A stretch of 64,000 nucleotides of DNA from an uncultured Eubacteriales bacterium. Its GTDB lineage: Bacteria; Bacillota; Clostridia; Oscillospirales; Oscillospiraceae. A program made the position numbers and the translations under genes. Shown one piece after another: positions 31,576 through 39,385 of the stretch. The notes beneath the pieces are model-generated. The model ran no database searches. It had not been told where the DNA came from and saw only the letters and a list, made by a program, of their open reading frames with translations. Numbering within the stretch: the first letter of the stretch is position 1; the number at the start of each line of letters is the position of its first letter. The stretch covers positions 1 through 64,000 of the forward strand of contig UQYT01000001.1 in NCBI GenBank assembly GCA_900545405.1, written 5' to 3'.

Positions 31576-31879
31576 CAATATTACAGAGAGTAATATATTG
31601 ACCAGGTAGACATAATTGCAAAATGATTACCAAGATGTTGTTATGCACCCAAATGCAGCTCACTAAATGTTGTGACTATGCCTGAGTTTTCAAGCCTTTC
31701 ACCGAGAGGTAGTAGACGCAGTTGACATAATACTGTTAACATAATACATAGGCATAATTCACAAAAATGCACTTATTTTGACAAAGGACTTGATTACGGA
31801 TGGAATTTGTATTATATTGTCCCTACTTGAATTATGTAAATTGCGGCATTATCCCCCTGCGCTGGCAGGGTGAGCTCCG
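31576..31879 (+). promoter_or_regulatory. AT-rich 304-bp intergenic region upstream of spoIIM
   Basis: No gene is visible. The region is much richer in A+T than its surroundings. It holds a near-perfect inverted repeat AATATTAC/GTAATAT (31577-31596) and copies of ACATAAT at 31610, 31725, 31739 and, as GCATAAT, at 31752, with the reverse ATTATGT at 31831. A promoter TTGATT (31790-31795), 17 nt, TATATT (31813-31818) precedes spoIIM. The repeats at 13-14 bp spacing suggest a regulator-binding array. Confidence 0.5.
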
Positions 31880-32476
31880 GTGACGCCGGGGCGCCGCCTT
31901 CCACATATAGATACGGCCCGGTTGATGCGTCAGGGCGGAGAGGCGTTCACCCTGCTCATCATCTCGGCGGCCTTCATAGCCGGCGCCGTCGGCGGCTCGC
32001 TGCTCGGCTCCGGGGAGCTTTCCGCGGCCGAGGGCGTCCTGCCCTGGGACGGAAGCGTATACGGCTCCGATTCCTATTTTTCCCTGCTCTTTTCCTGCGC
32101 CAAGTACCACCTTATCGTATTGCTTTTTTCCACCTCGCTTGCCGGGGTGCTGTTCATACCGGCGACGCTCGCCTTCAGGGGCTTCGCCCTCTCGTGCACG
32201 GCCGCCTTTGTCGCTTCGGCTTATCCGGAGCAGGGCATCGCGCTCGTACTGGTCGTGCTGGGCCTGCCCGCACTGCTGACTGTGCCGAGCCTGTTTATTG
32301 TCGCCTACGGCGGCGAGCTGTTTTCTGCGCGGCTCGTTTCGCACTATGTCCGCCGGCCCCTGCCGCCGCGCTACCGGCGCGGGGAGGACCGGGCCCTGGC
32401 CGTGGCTGTTATGCTTCTGGCCGCGGCGGCGATAGAGTGCTTTGCCGTTCCGCCGCTCGTGCGGCTGCTTATTTAG
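31880..32476 (+). CDS. spoIIM: Stage II sporulation protein M-like membrane protein
   Basis: 198 residues with five to six hydrophobic segments. ISAAFIAGAVGGSLLGSG and the central FIPATLAFRGFALSCTAAF block match the SpoIIM/DUF95 pattern. SpoIIM bridges SpoIID and SpoIIP during engulfment of the forespore. The spoIIM-xerD order, seen here, is conserved in many Firmicutes and supports the call. The start is GTG 31880, six bases after AGGGTGA; a stop lies just upstream in frame. The N-terminus is longer than in B. subtilis, so the ATG at 31925 is an alternative. Confidence 0.78.
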   Translation: MTPGRRLPHIDTARLMRQGGEAFTLLIISAAFIAGAVGGSLLGSGELSAAEGVLPWDGSVYGSDSYFSLLFSCAKYHLIVLLFSTSLAGVLFIPATLAFRGFALSCTAAFVASAYPEQGIALVLVVLGLPALLTVPSLFIVAYGGELFSARLVSHYVRRPLPPRYRRGEDRALAVAVMLLAAAAIECFAVPPLVRLLI

Positions 32477-32504
32477 AGATAGGGGAAAAGGGGGGAGACG
32501 TGTT

Positions 32505-33395
32505 TTGCAGGATGTCGTCTGTCTTGAAAGATTTGAACAATACCTGACAGATGTAAAGAAGGCATCGGCCAACACGCTTGCCTCCTACATGAGGGACGTC
32601 AGACAGCTGAGCGACTATGTCGCCGCGCACGACCTGCCGGGCCTTGACTCGCTCGACGATGAAGAGCTCGCGGCCTACATCGCCTGGCTCAGGCACAACG
32701 GCAAGTCCCCCGCCACCGTCAGCCGCTGCATCGCCTCGCTCAAGAGCTTTTACTCGCTGCTGCTCTCGCAGGGCGTAGTTGACCACAACCCGGCCGCCGG
32801 GCTCGTGCCCGAAAAGGCCGTGCAGAAGCTGCCGCAGATACTCACCAGCAAGGAGGTCGAGCTCCTGCTCGAGCAGCCAGAGTGCACGGACATGAAGGGC
32901 TACCGCGACCGCGCCATGCTGGAGCTGCTGTATGCAACGGGCATCCGCGTCAGCGAGCTGATCTCCCTGGACGTATCGGACGTGAACATCCCCGCCGGCT
33001 TCATCCGCTGCCGCAGTAAGGACAAGGAAAGGATGATACCACTTTATCCGGCGGCTATCAAGGCCCTTTCGGAATATGTCGAATTCATCCGCCCGCAGAT
33101 GATCGCCTCCCCGGACGAGCAGTCCCTGTTCGTGAACATCAGCGGCGAGCGCATGAGCCGCCAGGGCTTCTGGAAGATAATCAAGACCTATCAGAAAAAG
33201 GCGGGCATCGAGAAGGACATAACTCCGCACACCCTGCGCCACAGCTTTGCGGCGCACCTGCTGGAAAACGGCGCGGACCTGCGCTCCATCCAGGAGATGT
33301 TGGGCCACGCGGATATCTCCTCCACCCAGGTCTATTCCCACATCGTAAAAAAGCAGCTCAAGGACGTCTACAACAAGGCACATCCGAGGGCATAA
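32505..33395 (+). CDS. xerD: Tyrosine recombinase XerD
   Basis: 296 residues, the normal XerC/D length, from a TTG at 32505 placed 7 nt behind AAGGGGGGAG. N-terminal SAM-like core-binding domain (LERFEQYLTDVKKASANTLA), then the catalytic domain with Arg in YATGIRVSELI, HTLRHSFAAHLL, and LGHADISSTQVYSHI with the Tyr nucleophile. XerD acts with XerC at dif to resolve chromosome dimers. No integrase context or phage genes surround it, and spoIIM is 28 nt upstream, the typical housekeeping location. Confidence 0.93.
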   Translation: MQDVVCLERFEQYLTDVKKASANTLASYMRDVRQLSDYVAAHDLPGLDSLDDEELAAYIAWLRHNGKSPATVSRCIASLKSFYSLLLSQGVVDHNPAAGLVPEKAVQKLPQILTSKEVELLLEQPECTDMKGYRDRAMLELLYATGIRVSELISLDVSDVNIPAGFIRCRSKDKERMIPLYPAAIKALSEYVEFIRPQMIASPDEQSLFVNISGERMSRQGFWKIIKTYQKKAGIEKDITPHTLRHSFAAHLLENGADLRSIQEMLGHADISSTQVYSHIVKKQLKDVYNKAHPRA

Positions 33396-33413
33396 GAGAG
33401 AGGAACATCAAAC

Positions 33414-33443
33414 AAAACCGGCGCGGGTCTCCGCGCCGGTTTT
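33414..33443 (+). terminator. xerD terminator
   Basis: A perfect 13-bp stem AAAACCGGCGCGG / CCGCGCCGGTTTT with a 4-nt loop and T-rich right arm. Confidence 0.85.
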
Positions 33444-33499
33444 GCGTTGCGCACAAGCCCGCGGCATGGTAAAATGAACGCACGGAAGGGGGCAGAAAC

Positions 33500-34231
33500 A
33501 TGAAAAAGCCCAAGATGATGATATTCGACTACGGCCACACCCTCTGCTATGAGCCGGAGCAGAACTACGAGCGCGGCTGGCGCGCCGCCATGGAGCACGC
33601 CGTGCGCAATCCCCGCGGTATGACCGCCGCGCAGCTGCACGAGTACAGCCGCGAAATATACGCCGACCTCTTCAAAAAGATGCGGCCCCTGGAGCTCGAG
33701 ACGGACGGATTGAAGCTCGACGAGAGCATCTTCGACGCGCTGGGCCTCGGCTTCGACGTGTCGATGCAGGAGCTCGAGTACATCCGCTGGTGCGCCACGG
33801 AGCCTATCTTCCCCATGGAGGGCATAGAGGACTTCCTGGCTCTCTGCCGGGAGCTGGACATCCGCACGGGCGTCATAAGCAACCTCTCGTTCTCCGGCGC
33901 CACGCTGATACGGCGCATAAACGAGTGCCTGCTCTTCCATAACTTCGAGTTCATCGTCGCCTCCAGCGAGTGCGTGTTCAGAAAGCCCTCGGAGCACATC
34001 TTCCGCCGCGCCCTCGGCCTCGCGGGGCTGGAGCCGGAGGATTGCTGGTTCGCCGGGGACGACGTGGAGTGCGACGTCGAGGGCGCCGCGCGCTCCGGAC
34101 TGTACCCCATCTGGTTCAAGTGCCCGCTAAAGTGCACCTACAAGCCCGAGTGCCCGCACCCGCCCCGGTGCGAGCACCTGAAAGTCAGCTCCTGGGCCGA
34201 GCTGGGCGAGGTCCTGCGCCGCTGCGAGTGA
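33500..34231 (+). CDS. HAD-family hydrolase with altered motif I
   Basis: 243 residues. HAD motif I reads IFDYGHTL, so the nucleophile Asp10 is kept but the second Asp of DxDGT is Gly12. Motif II is VISNLSFSG, motif III FRKPSEHIF and motif IV FAGDDVECDVEGA. The cap is helical. The C-terminus carries a Cys-rich stretch (CPLKCTYKPECPHPPRCEH, four Cys) that is unusual and could bind a metal. Its substrate is unknown. Promoter TTGCGC, 17 nt, TAAAAT (33447-33475), and a GGAAGGGGG ribosome binding site. Confidence 0.82.
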   Translation: MKKPKMMIFDYGHTLCYEPEQNYERGWRAAMEHAVRNPRGMTAAQLHEYSREIYADLFKKMRPLELETDGLKLDESIFDALGLGFDVSMQELEYIRWCATEPIFPMEGIEDFLALCRELDIRTGVISNLSFSGATLIRRINECLLFHNFEFIVASSECVFRKPSEHIFRRALGLAGLEPEDCWFAGDDVECDVEGAARSGLYPIWFKCPLKCTYKPECPHPPRCEHLKVSSWAELGEVLRRCE

Positions 34232-34286
34232 CCTTGCGAAAGCCGGCGCGCTGTGGTACAATATCAGGATGAAAGCGGGGCGGCAA

Positions 34287-34802
34287 ATGCGCATTTTAGG
34301 TATAGACCCCGGCATCGCCATCGTGGGCTTCGGCGTCATAGACTCCGAACGGGGCAAACAGAATTACGTCCGCTGCGGCGTCATAACCACCCCGGCGGGG
34401 ACTAGTCTATCCAGCCGGCTGGACCGCATCTATGCGGACATGTGCGAGGTCATCCGCACCTTCAAGCCCGACGTCGCGGCGATAGAGGAACTCTTCTTCA
34501 ACACGAATATAACTACCGGCATCTCCGTGGCCCAGGGCAGGGGAGTCATACTGCTCGCCTGCTACCACTCCGGTGTGCCGGTGTACGAGTATACGCCCCT
34601 CCAGGTGAAGCAGGCCGTCGTTGGCTATGGCCGCGCGGAAAAACGCCAGGTCATCGACATGGTAAAGCGCATACTCTCTCTGAAAACGGCCCCGAAGCCG
34701 GACGACGCGGCTGATGCGGTGGCCATAGCGCTCTGCCACGCGCGCAGCTCCACCTCGCTCATGGCGGACAAGACAGGAGGCAGTGTATGTTCTACCATCT
34801 AG
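34287..34802 (+). CDS. ruvC: Holliday junction resolvase RuvC
   Basis: 171 residues from the ATG at 34287, where the family N-terminus MRILGIDPGIAIVGFGV begins. Catalytic acids are Asp7, the Glu in AAIEELFFNTN and the Asp pair in KPDDAADAVAIA. It cleaves Holliday junctions with RuvAB. The promoter TTGCGA, 17 nt, TACAAT (34234-34262) lies just upstream. Its 3' end overlaps ruvA by 16 nt, giving a ruvC-ruvA-ruvB operon. Confidence 0.95.
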   Translation: MRILGIDPGIAIVGFGVIDSERGKQNYVRCGVITTPAGTSLSSRLDRIYADMCEVIRTFKPDVAAIEELFFNTNITTGISVAQGRGVILLACYHSGVPVYEYTPLQVKQAVVGYGRAEKRQVIDMVKRILSLKTAPKPDDAADAVAIALCHARSSTSLMADKTGGSVCSTI

Positions 34803-35386
34803 ACGGAAAAGTCGCGGAACTCGGCCAGGGCATGGCCGTCATAGACTGCAGCGGCGTGGGTTACCTCGTGAACGTGAGCCTGAACACCCTCGCCCAGCTC
34901 AAAAACGGCGAGCGCGCCAAGCTCTACATCTCCGAGAGCGTGAGGGAGGACGCCTTCGAGCTCTTCGGATTTGCCTCAAAGAGCGAGAAGCGCAGTTTCG
35001 ACCTGCTCATCGGCGTCTCGGGCGTCGGGCCCAAGGCGGCGCTCTCCATACTCTCGGCGCACACGCCGGAGGCGCTGTCCATGGCCATCCTTTCGGGCGA
35101 CGAGAAGGCCCTGACAGTGGCGCCCGGCATAGGCAAAAAGATAGCCCAGCGCGTCATCCTCGAGCTCAAGGACAAGCTCGCCAAGGAGAGCGCGGGCTTT
35201 GAGCTGCCCGTCAAGCCCGGCGTGACCGTGCCGGTGGGGGAGGGCAAGCTCGCCGACGCCTCCGCCGCGCTCGGCGTCCTCGGCTACGGCCCGGCGGAGA
35301 TAAATCTCGCCCTCAAGGGCGTGGACGTCTCCGCGCTGACCACCGAGGAGATAATCAAAGCGGCGCTCAAGAACATGATGAAGTGA
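34787..35386 (+). CDS. ruvA: Holliday junction branch migration protein RuvA
   Basis: 199 residues. N-terminal OB fold (MFYHLDGKVAEL, DCSGVGYLVNV), central helix-hairpin-helix motifs (LIGVSGVGPKAALSIL and VAPGIGKKIAQRVILELK), flexible linker and C-terminal domain III (DASAALGVLGYGPAEINLAL) that touches RuvB. RuvA tetramers grip the junction and load RuvB rings. It overlaps ruvC and is followed 11 nt later by ruvB. Confidence 0.96.
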   Translation: MFYHLDGKVAELGQGMAVIDCSGVGYLVNVSLNTLAQLKNGERAKLYISESVREDAFELFGFASKSEKRSFDLLIGVSGVGPKAALSILSAHTPEALSMAILSGDEKALTVAPGIGKKIAQRVILELKDKLAKESAGFELPVKPGVTVPVGEGKLADASAALGVLGYGPAEINLALKGVDVSALTTEEIIKAALKNMMK

Positions 35387-35397
35387 GGTGAACGCGC

Positions 35398-36444
35398 TTG
35401 AGCATCAGCTTTTCCGACGAGAATGAGGAGAGGTATATAACCTCGACTACGATATTGCCCGAGGACTCATCGGAGGTCTCGCTGCGTCCGAGGACGCTCA
35501 GGGAATACATAGGCCAGCAGAAGGTCAAGGAAAATCTCAGCGTGTTCATAAAGGCCGCCAAGATGCGCGGCGAACCGCTCGACCACGTCCTGCTCCACGG
35601 CCCCCCGGGCCTCGGCAAGACCACGCTTGCGGCGGTAATTGCAAACGAGATGGGCGTCAACATGCGCATGACCTCCGGCCCCTCCATAGCCAAGGCGGGC
35701 GACCTGGCCGCGCTGCTGACAAACCTGCAGGAGAACGACATACTCTTCGTGGACGAAATACACCGCCTGGACCGCACGGTCGAGGAGATACTCTACCCCG
35801 CGATGGAGGATTACGCCATAGACATCATTATCGGCAAGGGCCCCTCGGCCAACTCGATAAGGCTGGACCTGCCGCACTTCACGCTCATCGGCGCGACGAC
35901 GCGCTCCGGCCAGCTCACCGCGCCTCTGCGCGACCGCTTCGGCGTGACGCTCCGGCTGGAGCTCTACACGATTGACGAGCTGCGCAGCATCATAACCCGC
36001 AGCGCGGGCATACTGGGCGTCGAGATAGAGCCGGACGGCGCGGACGAGATTGCCTCCCGCTCCCGCGGCACGCCGAGAATTGCGAACCGCATGCTCCGCC
36101 GCGTGCGCGACTTTGCGCAGGTGAACGCCGGCGGCGTCATCACGCGCGAGGTGGCAAACGACGCGCTGCTCCGCCTTGAGGTGGACAAGCAGGGCCTGGA
36201 CGCCCTCGACCGCCGCATGCTCCGCAGCATAATAGAGTTCTACGGCGGCGGCCCCGTCGGCCTCGAGACCCTCGCGGCCACGATAAACGAGGAGGCCGTG
36301 ACCATCGAGGACGTGTACGAGCCGTACCTCCTCCAGCAGGGCTACCTGACCCGCACGCCCCGCGGCCGCTGCGCAACGCGCCGCGCCTATGAGCACCTGG
36401 GTCTGGATTTTCCCGCCCAGGAACAGGAACAGCTCAGCCTGTAA
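35398..36444 (+). CDS. ruvB: Holliday junction DNA helicase RuvB
   Basis: 348 residues from a TTG at 35398. AAA+ motor with the family blocks LRPRTLREYIGQQKVKENL, Walker A GPPGLGKTTLA, Walker B LFVDEIHRLDR, sensor TLIGATTRSGQL and the C-terminal winged helix GFLQQGYL-type end (EPYLLQQGYLTRTPRGR). Hexameric rings pump DNA through the RuvA-bound junction. Last gene of the ruv operon. Confidence 0.97.
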   Translation: MSISFSDENEERYITSTTILPEDSSEVSLRPRTLREYIGQQKVKENLSVFIKAAKMRGEPLDHVLLHGPPGLGKTTLAAVIANEMGVNMRMTSGPSIAKAGDLAALLTNLQENDILFVDEIHRLDRTVEEILYPAMEDYAIDIIIGKGPSANSIRLDLPHFTLIGATTRSGQLTAPLRDRFGVTLRLELYTIDELRSIITRSAGILGVEIEPDGADEIASRSRGTPRIANRMLRRVRDFAQVNAGGVITREVANDALLRLEVDKQGLDALDRRMLRSIIEFYGGGPVGLETLAATINEEAVTIEDVYEPYLLQQGYLTRTPRGRCATRRAYEHLGLDFPAQEQEQLSL

Positions 36445-36498
36445 ATGAATATCATATAAAAATTTTGCGATAATCGAGCATAAAATCGACAATTTGTC

Positions 36499-36526
36499 TT
36501 GACTTTCCAGAAGTTTGTAATATAAT
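36499..36526 (+). promoter_or_regulatory. Promoter of the sigma-H-like gene
   Basis: TTGACT (36499-36504), 16 nt, TATAAT (36521-36526). The predicted start leaves a leader of only about 12 nt with no Shine-Dalgarno sequence. Confidence 0.7.
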
Positions 36527-36544
36527 CATAAAGCAGATTGTGAT

Positions 36545-37168
36545 ATGACTGATTATACTTTATATACAGACATAGATCTGTGGCGTCTCGCCTCAAATGG
36601 AGATGCGGGCGCGGAGGAGGAGCTCATAGAGCGCTACGGCCGCATGGTCCGCGTGTGCGCCCGCCCGTATTTTCTCGCGGGAGGGGACAGCGAGGACCTC
36701 ATCCAGGAGGGCATGCTCGGGCTGCTTTCCGCCATCCGGCGCTATGACGAGGCGTCGGGAGCGTCTTTCAAGACATTTGCAGAGACCTGCATACGCAACC
36801 GCGTGCTCGAGGCCGTAAAGGCCGCGTCACGAAAGAAACATGGCCCGCTGAACGACGGCGTGTCATTGGAATATATCATCCTCTCAGAAGAATCCCAAGT
36901 CGGCCCAGCGACCCAGCCGGAAATTTTCAGGCGCACCCCTGAGGAACAGGTTCTTGCCAGAGAGAGCGAAAAAGAGTTTTATTCCACATTTTCACGGTGC
37001 TTGTCCGTATTCGAGACAGAGGTCCTTTTCCACTTCCTCGACGGGCTTTCCTACCGTCAGATAGCCGAAGCCGTGGGGCGCACGGAAAAGGCTGTTGACA
37101 ACGCCGTGCAGCGTATCCGCCGCAAACTGGCGAGACAACCATTCCTTGGCGATATCAGCAGGAGCTGA
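36545..37168 (+). CDS. Sigma-70 family factor, SigH (sigma-H)-like
   Basis: 207 residues. Region 2 reads ARPYFLAGGDSEDLIQEGML and RYDEASGASFKTFAETCIRN; region 4 reads FHFLDGLSYRQIAEAVGRTE and AVDNAVQRIRRKL. These match sigma-H, the transition-phase and early sporulation sigma factor of Firmicutes, including the connecting LNDGVSLEYII. Classical sigH lies near rplL and ribosomal genes, which are not here, so this may be a relocated sigH or a paralogue. The ATG has no ribosome binding site; see the finding on its short leader. Confidence 0.82.
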   Translation: MTDYTLYTDIDLWRLASNGDAGAEEELIERYGRMVRVCARPYFLAGGDSEDLIQEGMLGLLSAIRRYDEASGASFKTFAETCIRNRVLEAVKAASRKKHGPLNDGVSLEYIILSEESQVGPATQPEIFRRTPEEQVLARESEKEFYSTFSRCLSVFETEVLFHFLDGLSYRQIAEAVGRTEKAVDNAVQRIRRKLARQPFLGDISRS

Positions 37169-37215
37169 GCGCAATAAAGCCGAAAGGCGATCATCATCAA
37201 AAGAGAGGGTAAAAC

Positions 37216-37503
37216 ATGTTCGAAGACAAAGTCTTGGTATGCAAAGAGTGCGGTCAGGAGTTCGTGTTCTCCGCCGGCGAGCAGGAGTTTTACGCTGAGC
37301 GTGGATTCCAGAACGAGCCCCAGCGCTGCAAGCCCTGCCGCGACGCCCGCAAGAATGCGGCCCGTGGCCCCCGCGAGTTCTTCACCGCTGTCTGCGCCAT
37401 GTGCGGCGGCGAGGCGAAGGTTCCTTTCGAGCCCAAGTCCGACCGTCCTGTGTACTGCAGCGAGTGCTTTGCTAAGATTCGCGAGCAGCAGGATCGCGCC
37501 TGA
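37216..37503 (+). CDS. Zinc-ribbon protein with CxxC pairs
   Basis: 95 residues with four CxxC pairs in the order VCKECGQEF, RCKPCRDAR, VCAMCGGEA and YCSECFAKI, consistent with two zinc-ribbon units of the PF13451-like type. Such small proteins probably bind nucleic acid or protein, but their role is not established. An AGAGAGGG ribosome binding site precedes the ATG, 47 nt after the sigma factor gene, so co-transcription is possible. The terminator at 37523 closes the unit. Confidence 0.85.
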   Translation: MFEDKVLVCKECGQEFVFSAGEQEFYAERGFQNEPQRCKPCRDARKNAARGPREFFTAVCAMCGGEAKVPFEPKSDRPVYCSECFAKIREQQDRA

Positions 37504-37522
37504 ATAAGCGTACTGCCGTAGA

Positions 37523-37568
37523 AACGATTGGGTCGCCTTCAGGCGTCCCAATCGTTTTAATTTTTTAA
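37523..37568 (+). terminator. Terminator after the zinc-ribbon gene
   Basis: Stem ACGATTGGG plus CGCC (37524-37537) with GGCG plus CCCAATCGT (37542-37555), one base bulged on each side, then TTTTAATTTTTT. Confidence 0.85.
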
Positions 37569-37588
37569 CATCATACGGAGGGAAAACG

Positions 37589-37792
37589 ATGTTTGAGATC
37601 ACCAAGAACACGATGATTTCCGAGATCCTCGAGAACGCCCCTGAGGCTATGCCGGCGTTCCAGAGCATCGGCATGCACTGCATGGGCTGCGCCCTTTCCA
37701 GCGGCGAGACGCTCGAGCAGGCCTGCTACGCTCACGAGGTGGACCCCGACCAGTTCCTCGCCGACCTCAAGGCGTATCTCGCAATGTGCTGA
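37589..37792 (+). CDS. DUF1858 domain protein
   Basis: 67 residues, all one DUF1858 domain: ITKNTMISEILENAPEAMPAFQSIGMHCMGC and the following SSGETLEQACYAHEVD. The CxGC pair in the middle is family-typical, and the C-terminus ends in a further Cys. Related modules stand alone or precede hybrid-cluster and redox proteins; the function is unknown. GGAGGG lies 8 nt before the ATG, and a terminator follows directly. Confidence 0.85.
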   Translation: MFEITKNTMISEILENAPEAMPAFQSIGMHCMGCALSSGETLEQACYAHEVDPDQFLADLKAYLAMC

Positions 37793-37797
37793 AAGGA

Positions 37798-37822
37798 AAA
37801 GCCGGCTGAGGCCGGCTTTTTT
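37798..37822 (+). terminator. Terminator after DUF1858 gene
   Basis: Stem GCCGGC (37801-37806) / GCCGGC (37811-37816), extended by flanking A-T pairs, then T6. It ends 8 nt before the trmK start codon. Confidence 0.8.
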
Positions 37823-37830
37823 AATATCCA

Positions 37831-38505
37831 ATGGACAAGGTAAAACTCACACCGAGACTTCTCGCGGCCGCCCGCCTCGCGGGGGAGTGCCGCTTCGCCG
37901 TGGACGTGGGCACGGACCACGGCCGCCTCGCCGTTTGGCTGCTGCAAAACGAAAAGGCCGCGCGCGTCGCCGCGACGGATATCCGTACCGGCCCGCTCTC
38001 CAGCGCCCGGGCCACCGCCGCGGAATACGGCCTGGAGGACGCCATACGTTTTGAGCTCTGCGATGGCCTGGCCTTCTCCGGCGCGGAGGAGGCTGACACG
38101 GTCATCATCGCCGGCATGGGCGGCGAGACCATCGAGGGCATACTCAGACGCGCCCCCTGGACGCTCTCCGGCACGCACCTCGTGCTCCAGCCTCAGACCA
38201 AGATAGACGAACTCTGCATCTGGCTGCGCGTGGCGGGGTACGCGATAGACGCCGCCGTCCTCGCAGCCGAGGGCGAGAGGCTGTATGTTATCATATCCGC
38301 CCGAGCCGGGGGCGAGGGCGCGCTCTTCGCCGAGGACGCGCTCGGCTCGGCGGGCGACCCGCTGCTCCTGCGCTGGCTGGACGCGAGGATAGCCAGCGTG
38401 CAGCGCGCTATCGACGGCATAGAGAGCTCGCAGAAGAAGCGGCGCGACACCTTTGAGCTGCGCCGGACGCTCAAGCGCCTGCTTGCGGTTAGAAAGGAGC
38501 CGTAA
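37831..38505 (+). CDS. trmK: tRNA (adenine-22-N1)-methyltransferase
   Basis: 224 residues. The N-terminus KLTPRLLAAARL leads into a class I SAM fold: FAVDVGTDHGRLAV, ATDIRTGPLSSA, and the conserved IIAGMGGETIEGIL and LVLQPQTKIDELCIWL, which define TrmK (YqfN). It methylates A22 of tRNA. The C-terminal coiled coil (RRDTFELRRTLKRLLAVRK) is present. No ribosome binding site precedes the ATG, which sits just beyond a terminator U-tract. The TAA is followed at once by the nif3 ATG, the usual trmK-nif3 pairing. Confidence 0.92.
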   Translation: MDKVKLTPRLLAAARLAGECRFAVDVGTDHGRLAVWLLQNEKAARVAATDIRTGPLSSARATAAEYGLEDAIRFELCDGLAFSGAEEADTVIIAGMGGETIEGILRRAPWTLSGTHLVLQPQTKIDELCIWLRVAGYAIDAAVLAAEGERLYVIISARAGGEGALFAEDALGSAGDPLLLRWLDARIASVQRAIDGIESSQKKRRDTFELRRTLKRLLAVRKEP

Positions 38506-39279
38506 ATGGCAAAAGTAAGCGAAATATTTGAAAAACTGGCCCTCCGCGCGCCCGTCGCGCTGAAGATGGACTTCGATAACGTCGGCCACCTCGCAGGGCG
38601 CGCCGACAGGGAAGTGAGCCGCGTGCTCACCGCGCTCGACATCACCGATGAGGTCATCGCCGAGGCGAAGGACATGGGCGCCCAGCTCATAGTCTCGCAC
38701 CACCCGCTGACCTTTGAGGGCCTCAAGTCCGTGACGGACGGCGACGCCACCGCGCGCAAGTTCGTGGCCATAATCGAGGGCGGCATGTCCGCCATCTGCA
38801 TGCACACGAACCTCGACGCCGCCCAGGGCGGCGTGAACGACGCGCTCGCGGCGGCGCTCGGCGGCCGCGTCACCGGCATACTCAACACGGACGACGGCAT
38901 CAGCCGCGTCTGCGAGCTGCCCGAGGCGATGGAGTTCGCGTCCTTCCTGCGCCACGTCAAGGACAGCCTCGGCGCAAACGGCCTGCGCTACGCCGGACCG
39001 GGCAAGCCCGTGCGCCGCTTCGGCATCTGCGGAGGCTCCGGCGCGGGCGACCTGCCGCTGGCCCTCGCCCAGGGCTGCGACACCTTCGTCACCGCCGACG
39101 TCAAGCACCACCAGTTCATCCAGGCCAATGAGGAGGGCATAAACCTCATCGACGCCGGACACTTCTCCACCGAGAACGTCGTCGTCCCTGTCTTGAAGCG
39201 CTGGCTCAACGAGGACTTCCCGGACCTCGACGTGCGCATCTCCGAAAGGCATTGCCAGCCGGAAAAATTCTATGTATAA
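38506..39279 (+). CDS. Nif3-like dinuclear metal centre hexameric protein
   Basis: 257 residues of the YqfO/Nif3 family. Metal ligands are in LIVSHHPLTF and CMHTNLDAAQGG, and the C-terminal ligands in AGHFSTENVVV. The PII/CutA-like insert seen in the long Bacillus YqfO is absent, so this is the short form. Proposed roles (GTP cyclohydrolase-like or hydrolase) are not settled. It starts directly at the trmK stop. Confidence 0.92.
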   Translation: MAKVSEIFEKLALRAPVALKMDFDNVGHLAGRADREVSRVLTALDITDEVIAEAKDMGAQLIVSHHPLTFEGLKSVTDGDATARKFVAIIEGGMSAICMHTNLDAAQGGVNDALAAALGGRVTGILNTDDGISRVCELPEAMEFASFLRHVKDSLGANGLRYAGPGKPVRRFGICGGSGAGDLPLALAQGCDTFVTADVKHHQFIQANEEGINLIDAGHFSTENVVVPVLKRWLNEDFPDLDVRISERHCQPEKFYV

Positions 39280-39286
39280 TCAAAAG

Positions 39287-39311
39287 GCCCGCCGATGAAG
39301 CGGGCTTTCTT
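39287..39311 (+). terminator. Terminator after nif3-like gene
   Basis: Stem GCCCGC (39287-39292) / GCGGGC (39300-39305), then TTTCTT. Confidence 0.7.
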
Positions 39312-39385
39312 AATGAGAATTTAAAGAATTGCCCTCTTTTATCTTAAATCGCCCGCGGGGTACAATAATGGCGTGAGGTGAGGAT

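Noticed and set aside
32505..33395. Phage or island integrase
   Set aside because: Length, motifs and the spoIIM neighbour fit housekeeping XerD; no phage genes or attachment repeats are seen.
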